Below are positions 6,106-11,210 of a stretch of 11,210 nucleotides of DNA, in pieces. The notes under the pieces were generated by a model. The model saw only the letters and a program-made list of their open reading frames with translations, ran no database searches and was not told where the DNA came from. The stretch's first letter is position 1, and each line of letters opens with the position of its first letter. Source of the DNA: JBAWZR01 sp037142915 (GTDB lineage Bacteria > Patescibacteriota > Minisyncoccia > Moranbacterales > UBA1568); contig JBAWZR010000032.1 of assembly GCA_037142915.1 (NCBI GenBank), forward strand, positions 1 to 11,210, written 5' to 3'. Made by a program: the position numbers and the translations under genes.

Positions 6106-6528
6106 ATGTTAATGCCCAAAAAAGTCAAACATCGAAAGATTCAAAAAGGTGGTCCGATCCGCGGTATAGCGACTCGCGGTACCAAGGTGAGCTTTGGTGC
6201 GTACGGTTTGCGGACGCTCACGCCAGGATTGATCACAGCACGCCAGATTGAGGCAGCTCGTCGGGCGATGACACGGTATATCCAACGCGGTGGTGAAGTA
6301 TGGATCCGGATTTTCCCGGACAAGCCGATGACCAAAAAAGGTGAAGCGACGCCGATGGGTAAAGGAAAGGGAAGTGTCGATCATTTCGTCGCCAAGATCC
6401 AACCTGGAAAAGTTCTGTTTGAGATGGATGGTGTTTCGCGGGAGGTGGCCAAAAAGGCGATGAGCCTGGCAGCATACAAATTGCCGGTGAAAACAAAATT
6501 TGTCGAGCGTGGGGCGGTGACGGACTAA
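6106..6528 (+). CDS. rplP: 50S ribosomal protein L16 (uL16)
   Basis: L16 contacts the A-site tRNA elbow and completes the peptidyl-transferase region late in assembly. The product (140 residues) begins MLMPKKVKHRK, matching the family's MLxPKR start. It contains FGAYGLRTLTPG, ARQIEAARRAMTRY, WIRIFPDKPMT and MGKGKGS (84-90), then QPGKVLFEMDGV. The ATG at 6106 is preferred over the in-frame ATG at 6112 because Met-Leu is the conserved start and because 6106 has T at -1. One residue is unusual: Pro83 occupies the place of E. coli Arg81, which is hydroxylated there. The gene lies 12 nt after rpsC with no Shine-Dalgarno site. Confidence 0.97.
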   Translation: MLMPKKVKHRKIQKGGPIRGIATRGTKVSFGAYGLRTLTPGLITARQIEAARRAMTRYIQRGGEVWIRIFPDKPMTKKGEATPMGKGKGSVDHFVAKIQPGKVLFEMDGVSREVAKKAMSLAAYKLPVKTKFVERGAVTD

Positions 6529-6552
6529 TTTACAGGGTAACAATGAAGTGGT

Positions 6553-6753
6553 ATGCGAACAAAAGTGACTAACATTCGAGAACAATCCCAAGCCGAAATC
6601 GAGAAGACGATCGAGGAAAAACGAGGCGTCCTGCATCGATTGCGTTTTGAGATGGCTTCGCGAGAAACCAAGAATATCCGGACGGGTCAAGCCGCACGAC
6701 GGGAGATAGCACAGATGCTGACCGTGCTCGGCGAGAAACGGCGCGAGGAATAA
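6553..6753 (+). CDS. rpmC: 50S ribosomal protein L29 (uL29)
   Basis: L29 is a small helical hairpin near the tunnel exit, next to L23. The 66-residue product shows the expected two long helices and the conserved pattern LHRLRFEMASRETKN (about 28-42), RREIAQMLTVLGEK (about 49-62), with a charged end. Length is normal for the family. The gene follows rplP by 24 nt. AGGG at 6534-6537 is 15 nt from the ATG, rather far for a Shine-Dalgarno site. An ATG at 6543 is out of frame. Position between rplP and rpsQ is the canonical one. Confidence 0.95.
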   Translation: MRTKVTNIREQSQAEIEKTIEEKRGVLHRLRFEMASRETKNIRTGQAARREIAQMLTVLGEKRREE

Positions 6754-6780
6754 GAGAAAGGTTAAATTATTTTCATTTGT

Positions 6781-7050
6781 ATGGCAAAAATTTCTACAGA
6801 AAAAGAACAACCGGTGAAAAAAACTTCCAAGCTGAAAGGCACGGTGGTGAGTGTGGCGATGGCGAAAACTTTGGTTGTGGAAGTGGAGACACTGAAGACA
6901 CACCCGAAGTACCTCAAGAAATATCGCTCCACCAAACGCTATAAGGTGCACAATCCAGAAGAGAAAAAATACGAGGAGGGTGATGTGGTGTGGTTTCAGG
7001 CCTGTCGACCGATCAGCAAGCAGAAACGGCATCAAGTAGTCGAAGTATAA
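6781..7050 (+). CDS. rpsQ: 30S ribosomal protein S17 (uS17)
   Basis: S17 is a primary 16S rRNA-binding protein of the small-subunit body with an OB fold. The 89-residue product has a short Lys/Thr-rich N-terminus, then LKGTVVSVAMAKTLVVEVE (about 18-36), a YKVHNPEE segment, the GDVVWFQACRPISKQKRH block (about 67-84) and a VVEV end. All of these match the family. The gene lies 27 nt after rpmC; the spacer before ATG is T-rich (TTATTTTCATTTGT), and the purine-rich AAAGG at 6757-6761 is too distant to act as a Shine-Dalgarno site. It is the last gene of the S10 part. Confidence 0.96.
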   Translation: MAKISTEKEQPVKKTSKLKGTVVSVAMAKTLVVEVETLKTHPKYLKKYRSTKRYKVHNPEEKKYEEGDVVWFQACRPISKQKRHQVVEV

Positions 7051-7051
7051 G

Positions 7052-7057
7052 TATAAT
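7052..7057 (+). promoter_or_regulatory. Isolated TATAAT, possible -10 of an internal promoter before rplN
   Basis: A perfect TATAAT occurs 1 nt after the rpsQ stop, at the junction between the S10 and spc parts, where the gap is 49 nt. No acceptable -35 lies 15-19 nt upstream and there is no TG extension. A start near 7064 would give rplN a 36-nt leader. In E. coli the spc operon starts at rplN with its own promoter, which is the reason to record it. Confidence 0.25.
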
Positions 7058-7099
7058 AATGAAGACAGACAGTAGGTATTATCTCTATTTTTCAGGAAT

Positions 7100-7465
7100 A
7101 TGATTCAGGCAGGAACATGGCTCAAATCAGCAGACAACACCGGAGCGATTGAATTTCAATGCTTCAAGATATTGGGTGGCACCCGACGGCGCTACGCTGC
7201 TTTGGGTGATATCGTAGTAGCATCAGTCAAGTCCGCCAAACCGCGCGGGATGGTCAAGAAGGGCGATATCGTCAAAGTGGTCATCGTCAGGCAGGCGAAG
7301 GCGATGAAGCGCAAGGACAATTCGTATATTCGTTTCAGCGAGAACGCCGCGGTTATCGTGGATGGCAAGGAGCCAAAGGGAACGCGTATTTTCGGGCCGA
7401 TAGCACGGGAAATCCGCGAACGGGGTTTTGCCAAAATCATTTCCCTGGCTCCCGAAGTATTGTAA
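7100..7465 (+). CDS. rplN: 50S ribosomal protein L14 (uL14)
   Basis: L14 lies on the interface side of the 50S subunit, forms an intersubunit bridge to 16S rRNA and is the docking point of the silencing factor RsfS. The 121-residue product has the normal length and starts MIQAGTWLKSADNTGA. Then come KILGGTRRRYAALGDIVVASVK, the GMVKKGDIVKVVIVR segment, NSYIRFSENAAVIV, and the invariant-like end GTRIFGPIARE to ISLAPEVL. AGGA at 7094-7097 sits only 2 nt from the ATG, too close to work as a Shine-Dalgarno site. First gene of the spc part. Confidence 0.98.
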   Translation: MIQAGTWLKSADNTGAIEFQCFKILGGTRRRYAALGDIVVASVKSAKPRGMVKKGDIVKVVIVRQAKAMKRKDNSYIRFSENAAVIVDGKEPKGTRIFGPIAREIRERGFAKIISLAPEVL

Positions 7466-7489
7466 TCATCACCCCATTTTTATAGACTT

Positions 7490-7795
7490 ATGAAGATCAA
7501 GAAGAACGACCAGGTATACATCACAGCAGGCAAAGATCGCGGCAAGCGCGGTAAGGTTGTTCGTGTATTGCCTGAAGCCGATAAGGTCATCGTCGAGGGC
7601 ATCAACATCCATAAGAAGCATGTGAAATCAAAGAAGCAGGGTGTGCCAGGCGAGCGGGTGGAAATCGCGGCTCCGATCCATATCTCCAATGTGATGTTGG
7701 TCTGTCCCGAGACGGATCGACCGACGCGTATCGGATTGCGGGTGACGGAAGCGGGCAAAGTGCGGGTGAGCAAGCGATCGGGCAAGGAACTGTAA
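7490..7795 (+). CDS. rplX: 50S ribosomal protein L24 (uL24)
   Basis: L24 is an assembly-initiating protein that binds the 5' end of 23S rRNA and lies near the tunnel exit. The 101-residue product begins MKIKKNDQVYITAGKDRGK, a KOW motif with its conserved Gly, followed by GKVVRVLPEADKVIVEGIN and HISNVMLVCPETDRPTRIG (about 63-81). It ends with KVRVSKRSGKEL. Length is typical. The gene lies 24 nt after rplN with a T-rich spacer and no Shine-Dalgarno site (CATTTTTATAGACTT-ATG). Confidence 0.97.
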   Translation: MKIKKNDQVYITAGKDRGKRGKVVRVLPEADKVIVEGINIHKKHVKSKKQGVPGERVEIAAPIHISNVMLVCPETDRPTRIGLRVTEAGKVRVSKRSGKEL

Positions 7796-7820
7796 TCGTA
7801 CCACATAGATCAAATTTCGT

Positions 7821-8384
7821 ATGAAACATACTTCTCTCAAACAACTGTATACCGAAAAATCCATCCCCGCACTCGAGGAGAGCTTCGGATACGCCAATGC
7901 TTTGGCAGTGCCGCGTATTTTGAAGGTGACGGTAAATGCTGGTATCGGGCGCTTCCTGAAAGAATCCCAGCGTGTCGATGAAATCGTCCAGTCACTCCAA
8001 GCGATCACCGGGCAGAAGGTCGTCATGACCAAGGCACGCAAGGCCATCGCCGGTTTTAAGACTCGAGAGGGATTAGATGTGGGTGTCCGGGTGACGCTCC
8101 GAGGCGACCGGATGTGGCAATTTCTTGACCGTTTGGTGAAAGCATCGCTCCCTCGTATTCGGGATTTCCAGGGCATCGATGCGACGAGCGTTGATAGCTA
8201 CGGTAATTTGAATATCGGTTTGCGGGATCACACGATGTTCCCCGAAATTATTCCCGAGAAGGTGGTGACGGTGTTCGGGTTTCAAGTGACGGTGACGACG
8301 ACGGCCAAAACCAAAGAAGAAGGCGTCGAATTGTTCCGGACACTCGGTTTCCCACTACGAAAAAAAGAAGACAAGGAAAAATAA
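7821..8384 (+). CDS. rplE: 50S ribosomal protein L5 (uL5)
   Basis: L5 binds 5S rRNA in the central protuberance and contacts the P-site tRNA and S13. The 187-residue product (E. coli 179) has ILKVTVNAGIG at 33-43, TGQKVVMTKARKAIAGFKTREG (about 63-84), GVRVTLRGDRMWQFLDRL, LPRIRDFQG and GNLNIGLRDHTMFPEI (about 128-143). It ends in a short charged tail. In E. coli S8 represses the spc operon by binding the mRNA near the rplE start; I see no strong hairpin in the 25-nt gap here, but I cannot exclude a fold within the coding sequence. No Shine-Dalgarno site precedes the ATG. Confidence 0.97.
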   Translation: MKHTSLKQLYTEKSIPALEESFGYANALAVPRILKVTVNAGIGRFLKESQRVDEIVQSLQAITGQKVVMTKARKAIAGFKTREGLDVGVRVTLRGDRMWQFLDRLVKASLPRIRDFQGIDATSVDSYGNLNIGLRDHTMFPEIIPEKVVTVFGFQVTVTTTAKTKEEGVELFRTLGFPLRKKEDKEK

Positions 8385-8413
8385 GATATTTTTTATAAAC
8401 TGACCAAGAAGAT

Positions 8414-8599
8414 ATGGCAAAGACATCTGTTGAGGCGCGAGCCCGAAAAACTCCAAAATTTTCCACGCGAGCAGTGAATCGCTGTTGGCGGTGTGGGCGA
8501 AAGCACGGATTTTTGCGGAAATTTGATATGTGTCGGATCTGCTTCCGGGAGTTGGCCAGCAAAGGCGAGATCCCGGGTGTGAAGAAGGCTTCTTGGTAA
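8414..8599 (+). CDS. rpsZ: 30S ribosomal protein S14, zinc-binding type Z (uS14)
   Basis: S14 sits in the 30S head close to S3 and S10. This is the short zinc-ribbon form: 61 residues with Cys24, Cys27, Cys40 and Cys43 arranged as CWRC and CRIC, followed by the family motif CFRELASKGEIPGVKKASW. The longer zinc-free form has about 100 residues. Retention of all four cysteines indicates that zinc is bound. This form is often written rpsN or rpsZ. It lies 29 nt after rplE; the upstream purines AAGAAG overlap the spacer but form no true Shine-Dalgarno site. Position between rplE and rpsH is canonical. Confidence 0.97.
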   Translation: MAKTSVEARARKTPKFSTRAVNRCWRCGRKHGFLRKFDMCRICFRELASKGEIPGVKKASW

Positions 8600-8643
8600 G
8601 GAGAAAGTGTGCTACTATTATTCATTCGTAAGATTTTGGTGCT

Positions 8644-9048
8644 ATGTTGGATCCTATTGCAGACATGTTGACTCGAATTCGCAATGCTCAGCAAGCCGGC
8701 TTGAAAGAAGTCGTGCTGCCAGCTTCGAAGATCAAGTGGTCTATCGCGAAAATCCTGGAAGCTAGGGGTTTCGTCGAGAAGACCGAAAAAATCGCCACGG
8801 GCAAATTCCCCGAGTTACGGTTGGTGTTGCGGTATGTCCAAGTGACACCGACGCAGCGCGACCCGGCTATCCGAGCGTTGGAACGGGTCAGTCGCCAGGG
8901 TCAGCGCATCTATGTGAAGCGTGATCAGATCCGGCGAGTGAAGAACGGGTTTGGTTTGGCCATCGTTTCGACTCCCAAGGGTTTGATGACGGGCGAGGAA
9001 GCGTATCATTCTGGTTTGGGTGGTGAGTATATCTGTCGGATCTGGTAA
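8644..9048 (+). CDS. rpsH: 30S ribosomal protein S8 (uS8)
   Basis: S8 is a primary binder of the central domain of 16S rRNA and the feedback repressor of the spc operon in E. coli. The product (134 residues) begins MLDPIADMLTRIRNAQQAG, with the typical DPIADMLTRIRNA helix, then ILEARGFVE (about 37-45). The C-terminal domain has RQGQRIYVKRDQI and the block NGFGLAIVSTPKGLMTGEEA (101-120), ending GGEYICRIW. Length is normal. The gap before it is 44 nt and holds the sequence TGCTACTAT (8610-8618), which could be an extended -10, but no matching -35 lies at the right distance. No Shine-Dalgarno site is present. Confidence 0.97.
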   Translation: MLDPIADMLTRIRNAQQAGLKEVVLPASKIKWSIAKILEARGFVEKTEKIATGKFPELRLVLRYVQVTPTQRDPAIRALERVSRQGQRIYVKRDQIRRVKNGFGLAIVSTPKGLMTGEEAYHSGLGGEYICRIW

Positions 9049-9063
9049 TTATAAGAAATTTCT

Positions 9064-9600
9064 ATGAGTCGAATTGGAAAAAAACCGGTCAGTATTCCCC
9101 AGGGAGTCGAGGTGACCGTACAAGTAAATCAAGTCGCAGTGAAAGGCCCCAAAGGAACGCTTTCTTTGACCGCGCATAATGATGTCAAAGTCATCGTAGT
9201 GGAGAACGAAGTCAAAGTGGAGCCCAAGGGTACGAATGGCAAGGCGGCCGCGATCTGGGGGACGACTGCCAAGTTGATCGCCAATATGATTGAGGGTGTG
9301 ACCACGGGTTTCGAGAAAAAGCTCGAATTGAACGGCGTCGGTTTTCGTATGGCGATTGCGGGGAAAAATATCAATCTCGCGCTTGGGTTTTCTCATCCGG
9401 TGGTTGTACCAATTCCTGACGGTATCGAAGCGAAGATCGAGAACAACATCCTTTCTTTTTCTGGTATCGATAAGCAACAAGTGGGTCAGTTCGCTGCCGA
9501 GGTGCGACAATTGAAACCAGTCGAGCCCTACAAAGGCAAAGGCTTCCGCTATGTGGGCGAGTTCGTTATCCGCAAGGAAGGTAAGAAGACCTCCGCCTAA
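9064..9600 (+). CDS. rplF: 50S ribosomal protein L6 (uL6)
   Basis: L6 lies near the sarcin-ricin loop and the L7/L12 stalk base, where elongation factors bind. The 178-residue product has normal length and starts MSRIGKKPVSIPQGVEV, then VAVKGPKGTLSL. The second repeat of the duplicated fold carries LELNGVGFRMAIAGKNINLALGFSHPV (from about 89 on) and the RNA-binding end VEPYKGKGFRYVGE at about 153-166. It follows rpsH by 15 nt. The spacer AATTATAAGAAATTTCT holds no Shine-Dalgarno site. Confidence 0.98.
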   Translation: MSRIGKKPVSIPQGVEVTVQVNQVAVKGPKGTLSLTAHNDVKVIVVENEVKVEPKGTNGKAAAIWGTTAKLIANMIEGVTTGFEKKLELNGVGFRMAIAGKNINLALGFSHPVVVPIPDGIEAKIENNILSFSGIDKQQVGQFAAEVRQLKPVEPYKGKGFRYVGEFVIRKEGKKTSA

Positions 9601-9611
9601 TCTCTATTTTT

Positions 9612-9962
9612 ATGAAGAAACAATTGACGACACTTTTGCGAGAGCGACGACACCGACGGGTGCGTGCCAAAATCACCGGTACTGCCGAGCGTCCGCGTCT
9701 GGTTATTTTTCGCAGCTTGCAGGGCGTGTCTTTGCAGGTGATCAACGATGTCGCTGGCACGACTTTGGTCTCGGCTTCTTACAAGGATATCAAAGCCAAA
9801 CACAATACCGTGACTGAGGCGGCTCAGGTGGGCACTTTGGTCGCCGAGCGCTGTACGAAGAAAGGTGTCACTGTGGTTGTGTTTGATCGGGGTGGATATC
9901 AATATCATGGCAAGGTGAAAGCGGCAGCCGATGCGGCACGCGAAGCCGGACTCCAATTTTAA
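9612..9962 (+). CDS. rplR: 50S ribosomal protein L18 (uL18)
   Basis: L18 binds 5S rRNA together with L5 in the central protuberance. The 116-residue product has the basic N-terminus RERRHRRVRAKITGTAERPRL (from residue 10), LVIFRSLQGVSLQVIND, and the highly conserved end VVVFDRGGYQYHGKVKAAAD to AREAGLQF. Length is typical of bacterial L18. It starts 11 nt after rplF. The ATG directly follows TCTCTATTTTT, so there is no Shine-Dalgarno site. Position between rplF and rpsE is canonical. Confidence 0.97.
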   Translation: MKKQLTTLLRERRHRRVRAKITGTAERPRLVIFRSLQGVSLQVINDVAGTTLVSASYKDIKAKHNTVTEAAQVGTLVAERCTKKGVTVVVFDRGGYQYHGKVKAAADAAREAGLQF

Positions 9963-9977
9963 CGAAGTATATTTTCT

Positions 9978-10484
9978 ATGACAAAGCAAGAAAAAGATCA
10001 CAAACCGCGGCGTGGCGGGCGACGCGAAAAACCGGAATACGATCAGAAGCTCCTCGACTTGGCGCGGGTGACGCGTGTGGTGAAGGGTGGACGGCGTTTT
10101 CGTTTCCGAGCGACTTTGGTCATCGGTAATCGCAAAGGCAAAGTCGGTGTCGGTGTTGCCAAGGGAGCCGATGTGTCGGATGCGATCCAAAAGGCGTACC
10201 AGAGCGCGCTGAAAAACCTCGTGACTATCCAGTTGGTCGGTACGACTATCGCTCACGAAGTGAACACGAAACTCGGTGCCGCGAAAGTATTGCTCAAGCC
10301 AGGCAATGAAGGACGAGGAGTGATCGCCGGTGGGGCAGTGCGAGCCGTGGTGGATTTGGTGGGTATCAAGGATATCGTCTCGAAGTCTTTGGGATCATCG
10401 AATAAACTGTCAGTGGCGCGTGCGACCGTGCAGGCATTGCAGTCGGTGAAAGCAATAACCGATCGACCCAAATTGAAGAAATAA
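9978..10484 (+). CDS. rpsE: 30S ribosomal protein S5 (uS5)
   Basis: S5 lies at the mRNA entry site and influences decoding fidelity and spectinomycin response. The product (168 residues) has a polar basic N-terminus, then the dsRBD-like domain with RVTRVVKGGRRFRFRATLVIG (from about 30), NRKGKVGVGVAKGADVSDAI (51-70), and the C-terminal domain with PGNEGRGVIAGGAVRAVVDL (about 108-127) and KSLGSSNKLSVARAT (about 136-150). The VKGGR loop that forms the spectinomycin site is intact. The gene follows rplR by 15 nt without a Shine-Dalgarno site. It is not followed by rpmD but by a 153-nt structured gap. Confidence 0.97.
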   Translation: MTKQEKDHKPRRGGRREKPEYDQKLLDLARVTRVVKGGRRFRFRATLVIGNRKGKVGVGVAKGADVSDAIQKAYQSALKNLVTIQLVGTTIAHEVNTKLGAAKVLLKPGNEGRGVIAGGAVRAVVDLVGIKDIVSKSLGSSNKLSVARATVQALQSVKAITDRPKLKK

Positions 10485-10496
10485 TTATTACGAAGC

Positions 10497-10621
10497 TTAC
10501 TTGTTTGTTTTAGAATTCAGTTTTCGAAAAAGCATTTTCTTTTTGCCTGTGGTAAGCATCACCAACGGCTTCAAAGTAAACACTTTTCCGAAAACTGAAA
10601 CTCATTTTTTCAAACAAGTAA
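10497..10621 (+). repeat. Long imperfect inverted repeat in the place of rpmD
   Basis: The 153-nt gap between rpsE and rplO has no gene. Its core folds into one long hairpin: outer arms 10497-10507 and 10611-10621 are 11-bp perfect complements; inner arms 10516-10526 and 10589-10599 are another 11 bp; after one A-C mismatch, 10528-10532 pairs with 10583-10587. Within the apical 50 nt a further small stem is possible (10550-10553 with 10561-10564). Between the two outer stems is an asymmetric internal loop of 8 and 11 nt. The stretch is much richer in A/T than the flanking genes. It may be an RNA leader, a processing site or a remnant of insertion; there are no flanking target duplications. 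Confidence 0.75.
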
Positions 10622-10637
10622 ACACTATTATAAGCGT

Positions 10638-11093
10638 ATGCAGATTCATGAACTCAGTGTCGGTAAGAAACCCAAGCGCAAATTGATCGGTCGTGGTGGC
10701 AAACGCGGCACCTATTCTGGGCGTGGTAACAAAGGTCAGAAGGCGCGATCCGGCGGCAATGTTGACCCGTTGTTCGAAGGTGGCCGTTCGAGTCTGATCG
10801 AGCGTATGAAGAAATCGCGCGGTTTCAAATCGATTCATCCGAAAAAGAACATCATCACGCTGGCAACATTGGAAGCTCAGTTTGAGAGTGGCGAGAAGGT
10901 TTCAGTGGAGACATTGGTGGCCAAGAAGTTGGTACGCGAATCCAAGGCCAAGAAGGGCATCAAGATTCTCAGTAAGGGTAACCTGACCAAGAAGCTCACC
11001 ATCGAAGCAGGTATCCTCCTCTCCGATACAGCCAAAGCCACTATCGAAAAAGCCGGCGGTGTCATCGAAGTCGAAACTCTTGAGAAGGAATAG
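10638..11093 (+). CDS. rplO: 50S ribosomal protein L15 (uL15)
   Basis: L15 is a late-stage 23S rRNA-binding protein with a long N-terminal extension that threads into the subunit. The 151-residue product starts MQIHELSVGKKPKRKLIGRG and has the glycine/lysine-rich arm YSGRGNKGQKARSGG (26-40), then the EGGRSSLIERMKKSRGFKS segment (47-65). The globular domain follows with a LTIEAGILLSDTAKATIEKAGG end (about 120-141). Length is normal for the family (about 144-150). It ends with TAG. It follows the long inverted repeat and has no Shine-Dalgarno site. TATTAT at 10626-10631 resembles a -10 only 6 nt from the ATG, but no -35 supports it. The terminator downstream makes this the last gene of the transcript. 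Confidence 0.97.
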   Translation: MQIHELSVGKKPKRKLIGRGGKRGTYSGRGNKGQKARSGGNVDPLFEGGRSSLIERMKKSRGFKSIHPKKNIITLATLEAQFESGEKVSVETLVAKKLVRESKAKKGIKILSKGNLTKKLTIEAGILLSDTAKATIEKAGGVIEVETLEKE

Positions 11094-11122
11094 CCGAGCT
11101 ACTTTTTAGGAGAAGATAGTTG

Positions 11123-11156
11123 AAAATAAAGAGGCTTCTCGAAGCTTCTTTATTTT
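11123..11156 (+). terminator. Intrinsic terminator after rplO
   Basis: Arms 11123-11137 and 11142-11156 pair over 15 bp with a single G-U, closed by a CTCG loop. The G/C pairs are near the loop and the base is A/T (AAAATAAAG with CTTTATTTT), so the right arm itself supplies the U-rich tail. Symmetry means it could also work for a gene coming from the other side. It starts 30 nt after the rplO stop and shows that secY, the usual next gene, is not simply continued in this transcript. Confidence 0.85.
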
Positions 11157-11210
11157 AGATGAATTCAAGAATTGAGAGCCCCTTTTTACCAAAGAGCGAG
11201 AGCCTGATTA

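Noticed and set aside
6109..7035. A 308-codon antisense open frame across rplP, rpmC and rpsQ.
   Set aside because: The three sense genes are certain; the antisense product is rich in His, Phe and Leu as expected from reading such genes backwards, and matches no family I know.
10497..10621. Interpreting the inverted repeat as a MITE.
   Set aside because: No target-site duplication is visible and no second copy occurs in the window; it stays only an alternative.
10501..10686. A 61-codon open frame starting with TTG in the rpsE-rplO gap, considered as L30.
   Set aside because: It has no L30 motifs, starts with a rare codon, runs into rplO in another frame and follows the arms of the inverted repeat.
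344..11093. Alternative genetic code (UGA as glycine), as in some CPR groups.
   Set aside because: All 21 complete genes read through at full length with TAA or TAG stops and no internal TGA; the upstream fragment ends with TGA.
11157..11210. Repeated GAGAGCC near the right edge (11174-11210).
   Set aside because: Two 7-base copies in 54 nt of edge sequence are too little to call an element.

Overview
The window holds a ribosomal-protein superoperon of S10-spc type, read entirely on the + strand: tuf (EF-Tu), then rpsJ-rplC-rplD-rplW-rplB-rpsS-rplV-rpsC-rplP-rpmC-rpsQ (S10 part) and rplN-rplX-rplE-rpsN-rpsH-rplF-rplR-rpsE-rplO (spc part). Gene order is the standard bacterial one except that rpmD (L30), normally between rpsE and rplO, is missing. 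Loss of L30 is known to be general in the Candidate Phyla Radiation (Patescibacteria). With the very low use of Shine-Dalgarno sites and the single zinc-type S14, this makes a CPR bacterium the best guess. A few other lineages also lack L30, and no finer placement can be made here. The standard genetic code fits every gene.

Layout. Positions 1-111 are the 3' end of an unidentified gene with a coiled-coil C-terminus; it is not fusA, so tuf is not in the usual rpsL-rpsG-fusA-tuf string. Positions 112-343 are a regulatory region with two promoter candidates and a hairpin/U-tract element upstream of tuf. tuf ends at 1537 and is followed by a 13-bp stem resembling a terminator and a promoter-like sequence lying on the rpsJ start. 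Between rpsJ and rplC (1988-2150) lies a 163-nt leader that looks like a transcription attenuator: a promoter overlapping the rpsJ stop, a two-part hairpin, and an overlapping UUCG-loop terminator with a long U-tract. From rplC to rpsE the genes are packed with 8-49 nt gaps and no overlaps. A second large gap (10485-10637) replaces rpmD and is almost wholly one long imperfect inverted repeat. rplO is followed by a strong hairpin terminator at 11123-11156, so secY does not directly follow in the same transcript.

The gene products work together in the ribosome: L2, L3, L4, L22, L23, L24 and L29 assemble early on 23S rRNA and line the peptide exit tunnel; L5, L6, L14, L15, L16 and L18 complete the central protuberance and the GTPase-centre face; S3, S5, S8, S10, S14, S17 and S19 build the small-subunit head and body; EF-Tu delivers aminoacyl-tRNA.

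The coding content is ordinary. The unusual parts are the non-coding leaders and the start-codon context: every one of the 21 genes can be read from an ATG preceded by T (20 without ambiguity), and only tuf and rplC show a reasonable Shine-Dalgarno site.
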